Below, piece after piece: positions 1 to 8,822 of a stretch of DNA of 64,000 bases (positions are counted from its first letter, which is position 1; every line of letters starts with the position of its first letter). Below the pieces are notes generated by a model, which saw only the letters and a list, made by a program, of their open reading frames with translations, had not been told where the DNA came from and ran no database searches. The DNA is from Sinorhizobium numidicum (GTDB lineage: Bacteria > Pseudomonadota > Alphaproteobacteria > Rhizobiales > Rhizobiaceae). Location: contig NZ_CP120367.1 of the NCBI RefSeq assembly GCF_029892045.1, positions 62,001 through 126,000 on the forward strand. The letters run 5' to 3'. A program made the translations under genes and the position numbers.

Positions 1-233
1 TCGTTGCCGCTCCCGGTCCTATCCAGGTAGACGACTGAGTTTGCATCGATCAATCGAAGACAACCGGTTTCCCGTGGTGAAATATTAACTCGAGAGCTTA
101 CGGTGGCCGAAGCTGTGAAGAAAATGTGCTGACGGCCAATGAAGTCCTTGAGCCGAGCGTTGATGCTTTCGAATTGCTTTGCCAAGTCTGACGCGCCCCG
201 TGTTTCATATCGAAAATAGCGGTAAATGGTCAT
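1..233 (-). CDS. Pyridoxamine 5'-phosphate oxidase-family protein, N-terminal part
   Basis: This gene runs off the left edge of the window; only its first 77 codons are present, starting at the ATG whose complement is 231-233. The translation contains DFIGRQHIFFTAS, then RVNISPRETG, then a run ending VVYLDRTGSGN. That order matches the flavin-binding split-barrel start of small pyridoxamine-phosphate-oxidase-like proteins in Proteobacteria. Such proteins bind FMN or a related cofactor, but their substrates are mostly unknown. The C-terminal half, and so the complete cofactor site, lies outside the window. The family call is firm; a specific function is not supported. Confidence 0.8.
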   Translation of the reverse strand, partial: MTIYRYFRYETRGASDLAKQFESINARLKDFIGRQHIFFTASATVSSRVNISPRETGCLRLIDANSVVYLDRTGSGN

Positions 234-248
234 GCGCTCGACCAGGAA

Positions 249-515
249 TCAAGCATTTACTATCCGGCAGGAGTTGACTGCCGGCGCGGGCAGAAGGCAA
301 CGGCCCGCAGGGCTGGACGCCGTTAGCCCGTATGGCGTTGGCACATCGGCTGCTTCAAGGGAGTCTAGGTCCAAACCGAGCATTCTGCTGGCGACGAAGG
401 CAATGAGCCCAACGGCTAGTAGCGCTACCAAGAATACTGCGACGGCCTTGGCGCCCGCGTACTTGATCGTAATGCCATTTGATGGCTTAATGCATCGCTG
501 CAGCCACCGCGACAA
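249..515 (-). CDS. Small single-pass membrane protein, hypothetical
   Basis: An 88-codon frame with a clear hydrophobic stretch at about residues 24-45 (AVAVFLVALLAVGLIAFVAS), preceded by basic residues. This is consistent with one membrane helix and a cytoplasmic N-terminus. The C-terminal third is Ala/Pro-rich and shows no motif. It lies between the left-edge flavoprotein and the tetR gene on the same strand. I do not recognise a family. It could be a chance frame, but the hydrophobic segment with its flanking charges argues for a real small gene. Confidence 0.4.
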   Translation of the reverse strand: MSRWLQRCIKPSNGITIKYAGAKAVAVFLVALLAVGLIAFVASRMLGLDLDSLEAADVPTPYGLTASSPAGRCLLPAPAVNSCRIVNA

Positions 516-620
516 CTTTGAACGTAGCGAAGACTATAGGTACCCAATTCATCAGTGCCCGCAGATTCGCCACGACGGCGAACCTGCGGATTGTACTTTC
601 AGCCTGAGAGGAGCGCGGGT

Positions 621-1223
621 TTAAGGCGATTCGGGCGTGGAGCCTTCGTCGCGGATTGTTTTGCCTTCGACGGCTAATCGCGCACGGAGTTGGTCGATGG
701 CACGTTGGAACACTGCCGGATCGTCCAGTGCCCGAGACAGAACAATCGCTCCCTGAATGGCGAGAACGGCGTCTTCCGAGAGGAGGCGCGCCTGCTCAGC
801 GTCACGGCCTTGCCGGACGAGCGCTGATTGCAACGCGTCCACCCAGGCTACGAAGTAATCCCGGATGGCCTGCGCGAAGAGGTCTCGGGTGTTGGCGACA
901 GCCAACGCACCGACGAGACAGACACGCCTGCCCGACCTGAAGTATTTCGCAGTTTCATCGAGCATTGCAGTGATGGCGGCATCGGCATCGGTCCCGTCTC
1001 GCAGGGGGGAATAGACGGAATCCTCGAACCATTGCTCAATCTCGGCAAGCACAGCCTGCACCATCTCCTCCTTCCCATTCGGGAAGAAGTGGTACAGACT
1101 GCCCTTGCCAAGGCCGGTGGCCTTGCCGATCAAGGCAAGGCTTGCACCTTCGTATCCATGTTCGCGAAATACTTCGGCCAAGGAGGCGATGGCGTCGGAT
1201 CTTTCAGCGACCATGCGGGCCAT
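621..1223 (-). CDS. TetR/AcrR-family transcriptional repressor
   Basis: A 200-residue protein with the usual TetR length. The N-terminal helix-turn-helix spans about residues 8-55 and includes ASLALIGKATGLGKGSLYHFF, shown here as its core GKGSLYHFF; the all-helical ligand domain follows. It starts two bases after the stop of the DUF1348 gene at 1226-1690, so the two form one transcript. Inverted repeats upstream of that gene, and a related palindrome upstream of the second DUF1348 gene, are the likely binding sites. The protein therefore probably represses itself and both paralogues. The inducing ligand is unknown. Confidence 0.9.
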   Translation of the reverse strand: MARMVAERSDAIASLAEVFREHGYEGASLALIGKATGLGKGSLYHFFPNGKEEMVQAVLAEIEQWFEDSVYSPLRDGTDADAAITAMLDETAKYFRSGRRVCLVGALAVANTRDLFAQAIRDYFVAWVDALQSALVRQGRDAEQARLLSEDAVLAIQGAIVLSRALDDPAVFQRAIDQLRARLAVEGKTIRDEGSTPESP

Positions 1224-1225
1224 GA

Positions 1226-1690
1226 TTAGAGACCCAGATCGCTGAGGCCGGGATGGTCATCCGGACGGCGGCCGAGCGGCCAATGGTACAGGCGATCGCT
1301 TTCAGCAATCGGCATTTCGTTGATGGATGCGTGGCGGTGCGCCATCAGGCCGTCCTCTGCGAATTCCCAGTTCTCGTTACCATACGCGCGGAACCACTGC
1401 CCGTTGTCGTCGCGATATTCGTAAGCGTACCGTACAGCGATGCGGTTGCCGGTGAAAGCCCAGAGCTCCTTGATGAGGCGATATTCATGCTCCTTGTTCC
1501 ACTTGCGTGTCAGAAATGCCTGGGCTTCTTCGCGGTTGGTCGCGAATTCGACGCGGTTCCGCCAGCGGGTATCGACCGTGTAGGCGAGGGCGACCTTGGC
1601 GGCATCGCGGCTGTTCCAGCCGTCTTCGGCCAGGCGGACCTTTTCGATAGCAGTTTCGCGGGTGAACGGGGGGAGAGGAGGACGTGACAT
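1226..1690 (-). CDS. DUF1348 / SnoaL-like (NTF2-fold) protein, cytoplasmic copy
   Basis: A 154-residue protein of the DUF1348 family, a small NTF2-like alpha+beta barrel. Family signatures include [27 protein letters not shown] and HRHASINE. It lacks a signal peptide. About 89 percent of positions match the neighbouring 2134-2691 product over their shared ~151 residues (17 differences counted by eye), so the pair arose by duplication. It forms an operon with the downstream tetR gene. The reaction is not established for the family; TetR control of a SnoaL-fold pair would fit handling of a small organic or reactive compound, but that is inference. Confidence 0.88.
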   Translation of the reverse strand: MSRPPLPPFTRETAIEKVRLAEDGWNSRDAAKVALAYTVDTRWRNRVEFATNREEAQAFLTRKWNKEHEYRLIKELWAFTGNRIAVRYAYEYRDDNGQWFRAYGNENWEFAEDGLMAHRHASINEMPIAESDRLYHWPLGRRPDDHPGLSDLGL

Positions 1691-1718
1691 GTTGATTTTC
1701 CTTTGTAAATCGTTGCGG

Positions 1719-1753
1719 TGTACTGTTCGGTAAAGACTTTACTGATTGGTACA
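1719..1753. promoter_or_regulatory. Two adjacent inverted-repeat operators for the TetR regulator
   Basis: Upstream of the DUF1348-tetR operon are two 16-base dyads of the form TKTACY-N4-RGTAMA: TGTACT-GTTC-GGTAAA at 1719-1734 and TTTACT-GATT-GGTACA at 1738-1753. The second shares GATT and the GGTACA half-site with the perfect palindrome in front of the paralogous gene (2719-2734). Location and symmetry suit a TetR dimer; the protein-DNA link is inferred. Confidence 0.6.
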
Positions 1754-2133
1754 GTAGCTATGATGATTTTGGCTGTCAACGGGTTTTTTGCGGTGTCGCG
1801 AAAAATTTTATGACGAGCGATTCTCCGGCTCGAACCGCGGGTGATGCCCTGCTGGCCCCAAGGCCAGGATGGTCATCCGCTGCGGCCATGGTCCGCCGAG
1901 CACCCTCGCCTGCCATTGCAACATGGCGCGGCGAGGCCCGTTTAACTGCGACTTTCTCAGCGCAACGCGCGGGCCATCGAAACCGCTCATGCTGGCTATG
2001 GATCTCGGTTCTTCACCATGACGGATCGCGAACCTGCATCGGGCACGCCTCGACGAGCGCCCGGCTTTCACAACGGCGGATCGCGCCAGTGCGGGCGGAG
2101 CACTGGCGCGATCGATCAGAACGGGTGTGGCGC

Positions 2134-2691
2134 TTAGAGGCCAAGATCGCTCAGCGACGGATGGTCGTCTGGACGCCGGCCAAGCGGCCAATGGAATTTG
2201 CGCTCCGCTTCGGCGATCGGCATCTCGTTGATGCTGGAGTGACGATGCGACATCAGCCCGTCGTCGGCGAAGAGCCAGTTTTCGTTGCCGTAGGCGCGGA
2301 ACCACTGCCCACCGTCGTCACAATATTCGTAGGCATAGCGCACGGCGATGCGGTTGTCCGTAAAGGCCCACAGTTCCTTGATGAGCCGGTATTCGTGTTC
2401 CTTGTTCCATTTGCGGGTCAGGAAGGCCTGAGCTTCTTGCCGATTGGTGGCGAATTCGACGCGGTTGCGCCAGCGCGTATCGAGCGTGTAGGCCAGAGCG
2501 ACCTTCGCCGCATCGCGCGTGTTCCAGCCATCTTCTGCGAGGCGGACCTTTTCAACCGCAGTTTCGAGGGTGAACGGCGGGAGCGGGGGACGTGTCGCGC
2601 CCTTTGCTTTCGTGATTTGAGTTGTTCCGGCAAGCGCGGAGCCCGCAAGGGCTACGGCGGGGAGCGCGGCGATGAAAGTGCGGCGGTTCAT
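2134..2691 (-). CDS. DUF1348 / SnoaL-like protein with an exported-type N-terminus
   Basis: A 185-residue paralogue of the 1226-1690 product, carrying about 30 extra N-terminal residues. These begin [22 protein letters not shown], i.e. basic residues with an RRTFI twin-arginine-like motif, a hydrophobic core and an ALA-type cleavage site, so the protein is probably exported by Tat or Sec. The rest is almost identical to the cytoplasmic copy. It is preceded by its own perfect palindrome (2719-2734). One family member kept in the cytoplasm and one sent to the periplasm under the same regulator is unusual. Confidence 0.85.
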   Translation of the reverse strand: MNRRTFIAALPAVALAGSALAGTTQITKAKGATRPPLPPFTLETAVEKVRLAEDGWNTRDAAKVALAYTLDTRWRNRVEFATNRQEAQAFLTRKWNKEHEYRLIKELWAFTDNRIAVRYAYEYCDDGGQWFRAYGNENWLFADDGLMSHRHSSINEMPIAEAERKFHWPLGRRPDDHPSLSDLGL

Positions 2692-2718
2692 ACGAATCTA
2701 CCTATCTAACAATCGTTC

Positions 2719-2734
2719 TGTACCGATTGGTACA
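2719..2734. promoter_or_regulatory. Perfect palindromic operator TGTACC-GATT-GGTACA
   Basis: A perfect 6-4-6 inverted repeat lies 28 bases upstream of the start of the exported DUF1348 paralogue. Half-sites and spacer match the site at 1738-1753 ahead of the DUF1348-tetR operon apart from the left half-site. This is the best candidate binding site for the TetR protein encoded at 621-1223. Confidence 0.6.
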
Positions 2735-2949
2735 CAACGGGTGGGCTGGAGCGCGCCCTGCCCCGTCCGTCGCTCGCCATCAGCGCCGAAAATCTGCGCG
2801 TGGGTCCGAGTTGGCTGGCATCCGGCCCGGATTTTACCGGGAGAGGGTCAAGTCGCGGGTGGTGGTGGTCGAAAGAGGCGAGGCGTGGCCTCGGGAATTA
2901 GAAGGGGCAGCCCACACGCTCGAAGGCGCCGGGCTGCTCCGTAGCGCGG

Positions 2950-3426
2950 TCAAAACGGCTTGGTCGGGAGGTACTTGCCGTCCAGGGTGATCACGGCGCG
3001 CGCGCCGCCTTCCGGATCTTCAACCTTCTCGATGTTCAGCTTGAAGTTGATGGCGCTGATGATGCCATCGCCAAACTTTTCGTGGACCAGGGCCTTCAGC
3101 GTGGTCCCATAGACCTGCACGATTTCGTAGAAGCGGTAGATGGTCGGATCGCTCGGCAAACCGTTTCCGATGCTGCCGCGGACGGGGATTGTCTGCAGGA
3201 GGGCGATGCCGTCGTCGTCGAGGTCGAGCTTTTTGCCCACGACCTTGGCGGCGTTCGCCGGTAGCGGATGCTGGCCGAGCAGGGCGGCGGTGACGAAGGC
3301 CTCCGACAGACCGGTGCCTTCAGTGATCTGTGCGTAGGTCAGGTCCTTGTTGAACTTCGATGCGAGGATGACGTCCGTCAGGGCCTGGCGAGTGGTCTGT
3401 GTGGCTTGGGACTGTACCATTGGCAT
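2950..3426 (-). CDS. cynS: Cyanate hydratase (cyanase)
   Basis: Cyanase converts cyanate and bicarbonate to carbamate, which decays to ammonia and CO2, so cyanate is detoxified and used as nitrogen. The 158-residue product is close to the enterobacterial enzyme in length. It has the N-terminal helical domain with [11 protein letters not shown] and the catalytic C-terminal domain. Residues equivalent to the active-site Arg, Glu and Ser are present as R98 and E101 (YRFYE) and S124 (GIISAINF). It lies 25 bases downstream of the carbonic anhydrase gene and shares its transcript. Two start codons two residues apart are possible; the first is shown. Confidence 0.96.
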   Translation of the reverse strand: MPMVQSQATQTTRQALTDVILASKFNKDLTYAQITEGTGLSEAFVTAALLGQHPLPANAAKVVGKKLDLDDDGIALLQTIPVRGSIGNGLPSDPTIYRFYEIVQVYGTTLKALVHEKFGDGIISAINFKLNIEKVEDPEGGARAVITLDGKYLPTKPF

Positions 3427-3451
3427 TCTCTCCGTGGTTGGGATTTAGGGT

Positions 3452-4111
3452 TCAGGCAACGCGCCTGGCTTGATACTTGACGGCTTGGACTTCGGGATTG
3501 TCCGCGAGGGAAACGAAGGCACCCCTGCCGCCGTCGAAAGCTTCGATAAGGCCGCTCGCAATGTCGTAGACCCAGCCATGCAGGGTCACGCGCCCCTCTT
3601 CGAGAGCCAACCGCACCGACGGGTGTGTCTGGATATTGGCGAGTTGGGCGATGACGTTCTCGCGCACCATAGATGCGACCTTAGCGGGCTGGTCCTGGTG
3701 CTGGCGGGCTTCGTTCACGACGCGGGCAGAGTCCGCATAGCGCAACCAACTGCCCACCGCGGGCATGTGGTCCAGGCACTTGCACGTCGCGATGGCGGTC
3801 ATCGCGCCGCAGTCGGAGTGGCCGCAGATCACGATGTCGGAGACCTGCAGCGCCGCGACGGCGTATTCGACCGAGGCGGAAACGCCACCCGGCTCGGGGC
3901 CGTAGGACGGGACGATGTTGCCGGCGTTCCGAATGACGAAGAGGTCGCCCGGCTCACGCTGCGTCACCAGTTCAGGCACCAGGCGGCTGTCCGAGCAGGA
4001 AATGAACAGAGCCCGCGGGTTCTGCTGCTTGGCCAGATCCTTGAACAGCTTCACCCGTTCAGGAAAGGCTTCCCTCTGGAACTTCAGAAAGCCGTCAATA
4101 ATGCCTTTCAT
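3452..4111 (-). CDS. cynT: Beta-class carbonic anhydrase of the cyanate operon
   Basis: A 219-residue beta carbonic anhydrase. The zinc ligands are visible as C39 and D41 in CSDSRLVP and H98 and C101 in GHSDCGAM, with R43 completing the Asp-Arg dyad. In cyanate operons this enzyme rehydrates the CO2 made by cyanase, so bicarbonate, the co-substrate, is not lost from the cell. Gene order cynT-cynS with a divergent LysR regulator matches the classical cyn arrangement. No truncation or unusual residue was seen. Confidence 0.95.
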   Translation of the reverse strand: MKGIIDGFLKFQREAFPERVKLFKDLAKQQNPRALFISCSDSRLVPELVTQREPGDLFVIRNAGNIVPSYGPEPGGVSASVEYAVAALQVSDIVICGHSDCGAMTAIATCKCLDHMPAVGSWLRYADSARVVNEARQHQDQPAKVASMVRENVIAQLANIQTHPSVRLALEEGRVTLHGWVYDIASGLIEAFDGGRGAFVSLADNPEVQAVKYQARRVA

Positions 4112-4220
4112 CGCTGCAATCTCCTTTTCGCGATCTGTTGAGGTGAAAGCTACGGAAGGCTTGGCATAATGTAAAAGTCTCGTTTATGATGGGGTGGATT
4201 AGATAATCTTATAGGTGACC
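4112..4220. promoter_or_regulatory. Divergent cynR / cynTS promoter region
   Basis: The 109 bases between the starts of cynT and cynR must hold both promoters and the CynR binding site, by analogy with other divergent LysR arrangements. An AT-rich stretch (AGATAATCTTATAGG, 4201-4215) sits just before cynR. I cannot define the operator precisely. Confidence 0.5.
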
Positions 4221-5111
4221 ATGCTTGCCCGACAGGTTCGTTATTTTCTCGCAGTGGCGGAGCATCACAGCTTCACACGGGCCGCAGAGGCACTGCATGT
4301 CTCTCAGCCAGCCCTTTCGCAGCAGGTCAGGCTGATGGAGGACAGCCTCGGCGTACAATTGTTCGACCGTTCAGGACGCACGACAAGGTTGACGGATTCC
4401 GGAGAGGTCTATCTGCAATATGTGCGCCGCGCTTCGCAGGAGTTCCGGGAAGCCAAGCGCGCCATTCATGACGTGAATGACCTGAGCCGGGGCGCGTTGC
4501 GAGTGGCCGTGACGCCGACCTTCACCACCTATCTGGTCGGTCCTCTCGTCGAGGCGTTCCACACTCGTTATCCGAATATCACCCTAAACGTACGGGAGAT
4601 TTCCCAGGAGCATATGGAAGAACTGCTCCTGGCTGATGAGGTGGATGTAGGGATCGCGTTCGCTGGGACACTTACACCAGATATCGAACTAGACCCTTTG
4701 CTGGTTGAAACCCTTGCCCTGGTTGTCAGTACCGGTCACCCTCTGGCGAGTGAAACGTCGGTCGGGCTGCAGGCCCTGAGCGCCGAGTCGCTTGTGCTGC
4801 TCAGCGCGGAGTTTGCCACGCGCGAGCAGATTGATCGCTTCTGCCGCCAGCATGGTATCCATCCGCACGTAAGGGTAGAGGCCAACTCCATCAGTGCGGT
4901 GATTGAAATCGTCCGCAGGACGAGGCTGTCAACGCTTCTGCCTGCGACGATCGCGTTCGCACATCAGGATCTGGTCGCCATTGCACTTGATCCAGTGCGC
5001 TTGCAGCGCACCGCCGTCATGATGCAGCGTAAAGATGCATACAGAAGCGCGGCGGCGCGGGTCTTTATCGAGCTTGCGAAGGAGGTAGCTATTGAATTGA
5101 GCTCACACTAG
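4221..5111 (+). CDS. cynR: LysR-family activator of the cyanate operon
   Basis: A 296-residue LysR protein. The N-terminal winged helix-turn-helix reads [20 protein letters not shown] and continues [10 protein letters not shown]; the two-lobe effector domain follows from about residue 90. It is transcribed away from cynTS, so it is taken to be CynR, which activates the operon in response to cyanate or its product. The ATG at 4221 gives the standard [10 protein letters not shown] start; a GTG two codons upstream is possible. A regulator of another process is unlikely given the gene context. Confidence 0.88.
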   Translation: MLARQVRYFLAVAEHHSFTRAAEALHVSQPALSQQVRLMEDSLGVQLFDRSGRTTRLTDSGEVYLQYVRRASQEFREAKRAIHDVNDLSRGALRVAVTPTFTTYLVGPLVEAFHTRYPNITLNVREISQEHMEELLLADEVDVGIAFAGTLTPDIELDPLLVETLALVVSTGHPLASETSVGLQALSAESLVLLSAEFATREQIDRFCRQHGIHPHVRVEANSISAVIEIVRRTRLSTLLPATIAFAHQDLVAIALDPVRLQRTAVMMQRKDAYRSAAARVFIELAKEVAIELSSH

Positions 5112-5164
5112 GCGGATCACTGATTTGATCGACTTATGCGACATACGCTGCGACGTCGCAGTTA

Positions 5165-5380
5165 TTAGGAGTTACGCAACATGACAGCCACCGGCTCGCC
5201 TTGTGGGAAGCTGATAACCTGCTTTGGCAAAGGCCAGTCCGCTACAGCTTCTGGCTCGCTCTCCCCACCAGCGCCGGCGCTTTCTAGCCGTGTGCCTCCG
5301 CCCGAACATCCGATAACCAGCACGCGCTGGACTTTCGCGAGAAGGGCTGCTGCATCGCCCAGAGAAACGTATCGTGGCAT
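5165..5380 (-). pseudogene. Possible remnant of a P-loop kinase-like protein
   Basis: The first 30 codons read like the start of a small P-loop ATPase, with VQRVLVIGCSGGG where GCSGGGKST would be expected. The Lys-Ser/Thr of the Walker A motif is missing and the sequence then becomes unrecognisable. I interpret this as a short, scrambled fragment of a topology-modulation or adenylate-kinase-like gene. The evidence is one motif only, so confidence is low. Confidence 0.25.
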
Positions 5381-5520
5381 TCACGCGTCACCTCATTAAC
5401 CAGCATGCTCCAGAAACTGACTACTTGCTTCCCCATACCCGTGGCAATGACCGCTGTTGGCGCATTCCAGCCGATATAGCTGCTCCAGGGGAGCAGTAGT
5501 CTATTTAGACCACAATCGGC

Positions 5521-5850
5521 CAATCCAACTTTGCGGCGTTCAACGTCTTTTCGCGACTCGCGCGAAACGCATCCGGCGAGGAGCAGGCTTCCGTCTTCAA
5601 AGAGAAGGTGGTGGTCAACGACCCGGCGGCAATGTGCAAGGCGGCGCTTCTTGGACTCGGCGTCACGATGATCGCCATGCCTGACGCGCTGCTCTATCTG
5701 GAGCGCGGCGAACTCGTCCGGCTTGTCCCAACCTGGTACGCGGACGCAGGCCCGATCTCCATCTACTACGCGAGCCGGACCCTGCTGCCGTCAAAGACAC
5801 GGCCTTCGTGGACTTCATCGTTGAAGTCTTCCAGCGCGGGGCGAGCGCTT
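5521..5850 (+). pseudogene. C-terminal fragment of a LysR-type regulator
   Basis: The frame from 5521 reads as the effector domain of a LysR regulator: VVVNDPAAMCKAALLGLGVT, then ERGELVRLVPTWY and ISIYYASRTLLPSK. A one-base shift near 5795 moves the last segment, AFVDFIVEVFQRG, into another frame. There is no N-terminal DNA-binding domain and no start. It is a truncated, frameshifted relic and not part of cynR, which is intact just upstream. A similar LysR tail is found at 51952-52045. Confidence 0.7.
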
Positions 5851-6025
5851 CGCAGGAAGCGTCGATTAACCGAGACCACTCGCGAGCGAGCGCGTCTCGA
5901 TTCTCAATGGGCCTGGGCTACAAGCTTCCTGATGCCCAAACCCGTTCAATCCTTGGGCCTGGCCATCAATAGGTCGGTTATCCGTACCCACCGCCGCTTT
6001 CGATGCGACAGCGGCGACAAAACGC

Positions 6026-7774
6026 CTACAGCCGCTCCAGGTTCAACAGCTCGGGATTGCCGCGCCAAGCCTTCGCGCGTTCTGCCGCGGCCTTGCTTTG
6101 GGCAGGCGCATCGCCTCTGGCCTTGGCCGCCTGCTCGAGGCCGTAAAGCGCCCAGGCGCTGCCTCGGGCGCGATCAAGTGCGGCATTGAACTCCCTCTCG
6201 GCTTCTTCCGGTTTGCCGTCTTTCAAGAGCGCCGCGCCGAGCGACTGCCTAACCGGGTAGTACCAGAAAGGCGGTTCCATGTAGGGGACGGTGTCCTCGG
6301 CCTCAGCAGCCTTGCGCCAAAGGTCTATGGCGGCGGTGTTGTCGCCCTCGGCCTGCGCGACGCGCGCCAGAACGACGCCTTGGGCCACCTCGAGAACTGG
6401 CCGGACGGGAACGCTCCAGGCGTCCAGGTTCGACCAGTCGGTCTCCTGTGCGATGCGCTGAATGGCGTCGGCCTCCTTGCGAGCGCCAGCCGTGTCCTTC
6501 CCGGCCAAGGCGACCCCCCTCGCGTAGTGCCACATGGCCTTCACGTAGGGCGGCGCGCCAGCGGGCTCGGGCAAGGCCAGAATCTTCTCCGCATCGGCAT
6601 ACTGCGCCCAGGCGAAGTACGGGGCCGCCTTGACAGGCTGCACCAGGGGTATCTCTGCGGCGATCTCGTTACTAAGCAATTTGTCGAGCTTGTCGGCCTC
6701 GGCGAGCACGGCTTGCCTGTCGCCGATCAACTGCGCCGACACCAGCACGAAGTGCACATTATGGGCGTAGTAGCCGATCGGATACACGCCCATCGCGCCT
6801 GTCTGCGAGATATAGGCCTCGTCGATCTTGGAAGCTGTTTTGTTGACGTCGAAAGAGTCGACGTAGCGGCCGAGGCGATGATAGATGTGGCTGGGCATGT
6901 GGACGATGTGCCCGGCTCCCGGCATCAGGGCGGCGAGCCGATCGGCGTAGGGTTCGGCGCGCTCCGGCCGGTCCGATGCCTCCACGAGATGGATGTAGAG
7001 GTGGATCGCCCAAGGGTGGTCGGGAGCCTTAGCCAGGACACCTTCCAGGCGCTTCTGGACATCGGCCGTGCGTCCTTTCGGCTGCTTGCCGCCCGGCTCC
7101 CAATAATCCCAGGGCTGGGTGTCCATTCCCGCTTCGGCGGCCAGCGCCGCCAGTTCGAGATCGTCCGGATACTTGTCCGACAGGGCAGCCATTGCGTCCG
7201 CGAAGGCGGCGTCGAGCTCGGTCCGTTCCGCCGCTGGATCGTCCGAGTAGCGGGTGGCCACCGCTTCGATCAAATCCCTTTCCTTCTCGCTCGCCCCGGC
7301 GGCGAGGCTCTGCGCCTTCTTGAGGGCAGCGATAGCCGGCGCGTTTGCCGTCGGGTCCATGGGCACGTTGATGTTCGGTCCGAGCACTAGCGCCTCGCCG
7401 AGGAAGCACATGGCGCAATTCGGATCAAGGCGTTGCGCCTTGCGGAAAGCGCGTCTCGCTTCCGCATGGTTGAAATTGACGGCCATCCTGAGACCCTGGT
7501 CGAAGTAGCTCTGCGCATCCTTGCTTGTGGTGGTGACCCGAGAGGTCAGCGAGCCGAGATCGGTCCAGAGAGGCGGGTCTGCCTCCTCGTATGACCTGAT
7601 CGCCTCTTGGACGTGGGTAGGAATGGCGGCGACAAGACAATGCGGGGCTGCAGAAATTTCCACGGGAGTGTTGGTTTCCCTCACTCCGAGAGCGCCCGCC
7701 GCGGCACCAGCACCCAGACCAACGAAGACAAGCGCAGGCAGTCCTGCAGATTGCAGGAGATCATGAATCTTCAT
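6026..7774 (-). CDS. Exported tetratricopeptide-repeat protein
   Basis: A 582-residue protein starting at the ATG preceded by AGGAGG five bases upstream; an in-frame start 28 codons earlier has no such site. The N-terminus (MKIHDLLQSAGLPALVFVGLGAG) looks like a signal peptide or membrane anchor. TPR-like helix pairs follow, for instance around AEARRAFRKAQRLDPNCAMC and near the C-terminus (PEEAEREFNAALDRARGSAW). HMPSHIYHRLGRY is typical of a family of rhizobial and soil-bacterial TPR proteins with no assigned function. It probably acts as a periplasmic scaffold. It has no evident operon partner. Confidence 0.8.
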   Translation of the reverse strand: MKIHDLLQSAGLPALVFVGLGAGAAAGALGVRETNTPVEISAAPHCLVAAIPTHVQEAIRSYEEADPPLWTDLGSLTSRVTTTSKDAQSYFDQGLRMAVNFNHAEARRAFRKAQRLDPNCAMCFLGEALVLGPNINVPMDPTANAPAIAALKKAQSLAAGASEKERDLIEAVATRYSDDPAAERTELDAAFADAMAALSDKYPDDLELAALAAEAGMDTQPWDYWEPGGKQPKGRTADVQKRLEGVLAKAPDHPWAIHLYIHLVEASDRPERAEPYADRLAALMPGAGHIVHMPSHIYHRLGRYVDSFDVNKTASKIDEAYISQTGAMGVYPIGYYAHNVHFVLVSAQLIGDRQAVLAEADKLDKLLSNEIAAEIPLVQPVKAAPYFAWAQYADAEKILALPEPAGAPPYVKAMWHYARGVALAGKDTAGARKEADAIQRIAQETDWSNLDAWSVPVRPVLEVAQGVVLARVAQAEGDNTAAIDLWRKAAEAEDTVPYMEPPFWYYPVRQSLGAALLKDGKPEEAEREFNAALDRARGSAWALYGLEQAAKARGDAPAQSKAAAERAKAWRGNPELLNLERL

Positions 7775-8161
7775 TGAAGCCTCCTCGCATTCTGATAGCA
7801 GGCAAATCTCTCCCAAGATTGCCGCGACCAATATCTGCTCGGAAGGACTGCCCGGCAAATCAATTTGCGAAACAGCGCATCGAGGCGGTCTCTCGATGGC
7901 AACCGAATTCTGCTACCGCTTGTGTTCCCCGATAGGTGATCATGCCTACGGCTTCTGGTTTGGCCTCTATCGTCAGCCAAATTGAAGCCAGAATTGTCTA
8001 TCTGGAGCCGCGCGGTGTCGGAAATCATCAGCTAACCACGCAGGTGGCGCATAGAAGATGCGTGCGGGCAACCGCTGCCTGGGTGACAAATATGCGTCTC
8101 ATAGTTTCCCCGGAGAGATTCTCATATGCTATGAAGTCATCCGCTGATCGAACGGTGCCCC
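7775..8161. other. Intergenic region without a recognisable gene
   Basis: This 387-base stretch separates the divergent TPR gene and the small membrane gene at 8162. Short open frames occur on both strands, but none has a recognisable motif or a convincing ribosome-binding site. It probably holds the promoters of the two flanking genes. Confidence 0.5.
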
Positions 8162-8326
8162 ATGAGCGACGACAACATCATCAAGTTTGCGAGACGGAAG
8201 CCAAAGCAGGGACCGAGGACAATCGGCCCAATTCGGAGGAAGGCGCTCACCTGGTTCGCAGTGATAGCGGGGCTGGTCCTGGTGTGGGCGTATTACCAGT
8301 TCATCGCGCCGCCCAATCTGCCATGA
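8162..8326 (+). CDS. Small single-pass membrane protein (54 residues)
   Basis: A 54-codon gene reading MSDDNIIKFARRKPKQGPRT, followed by a basic stretch and one membrane helix (WFAVIAGLVLVWAYYQFI). A charged, basic N-terminus before a single C-terminal helix predicts an inner-membrane protein with the N-terminus in the cytoplasm. Small proteins with this layout are frequent in Rhizobiales, but none has a known role. It is below usual gene-calling length. No operon partner was seen. Confidence 0.6.
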   Translation: MSDDNIIKFARRKPKQGPRTIGPIRRKALTWFAVIAGLVLVWAYYQFIAPPNLP

Positions 8327-8376
8327 GATGAAGCTTTGTGCGTTCTCCAGCTTCTTGACTTGGCCTCAGAATCCCA

Positions 8377-8601
8377 GTGGCAGTCGGCCAACTATCCTCG
8401 AACTCCAAAAACAGCGGCTTGGCATCGTCAAGCGTAGGCGTTGCTGAAAGAGCATCCCGCTCCCTGGCCCGAAAGCCGCCGTCGTACAAAGCCGGCGTCA
8501 CTTTCCATCAAGCTCTCAGGACCGAGCCTTGGAGTGCGCGCACCTTCATTGTCCAGGACCCGGATGGCAACCTGATTGCATTCTCGGGGCATGGGGTATA
8601 G
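8377..8601 (+). pseudogene. C-terminal fragment of a VOC/glyoxalase-fold protein
   Basis: The last ~35 codons (AGVTFHQALRTEPWSARTFIVQDPDGNLIAFSG, from about 8494) read exactly like the end of a vicinal-oxygen-chelate domain: the strand with RTFIVQDPDGN and the closing metal-ligand region. Upstream sequence is only partly similar and there is no proper start. The rest of the gene, including the first metal ligand, is absent. It is a relic of a glyoxalase/bleomycin-resistance-type protein. Confidence 0.55.
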
Positions 8602-8680
8602 GTCAGCTTTCACCACCAACTGCAGCCCATCCGAACCGCTTCGCGCTACGGCGCAAAACGGCCCAAACAGGTCATTGGCC

Positions 8681-8775
8681 GTCGCAAAAATCCGCCGCGA
8701 AACTCCAACTTTTGCGACAGAGTTTTGCGGCGAGAATCCTCGAACGCTTTCAGGAAAGACCGGAGTGTCGCAAAA
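8681..8775. repeat. Cluster of TTTTGCGAC repeats in both orientations
   Basis: TTTTGCGAC occurs at 8710-8718, and its complement GTCGCAAAA at 8681-8689 and 8767-8775; a variant TTTTGCGG lies at 8723-8730. Related copies TTTTGCAAC (9333-9341) and TTTTGCGAT (9358-9366) lie on the other side of the acetyltransferase gene. The arrangement resembles recombinase or regulator binding sites. The function is not known. Confidence 0.5.
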
Positions 8776-8822
8776 GTCAGGATTTGTGCGGCGAACCATC
8801 CTCGTGGAAGGGCAGCGCCGGC

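Noticed and set aside
1808..2709. Open frames on both strands over the DUF1348 region (165 and 299 codons)
   Set aside because: Both overlap the exported DUF1348 gene in other frames; their Arg/Ser-rich translations lack motifs.
6098..7390. 430-codon open frame on the + strand
   Set aside because: It is fully antisense to the TPR protein, whose signal peptide, TPR units and ribosome-binding site are clear. GC-rich DNA keeps the opposite frame open.
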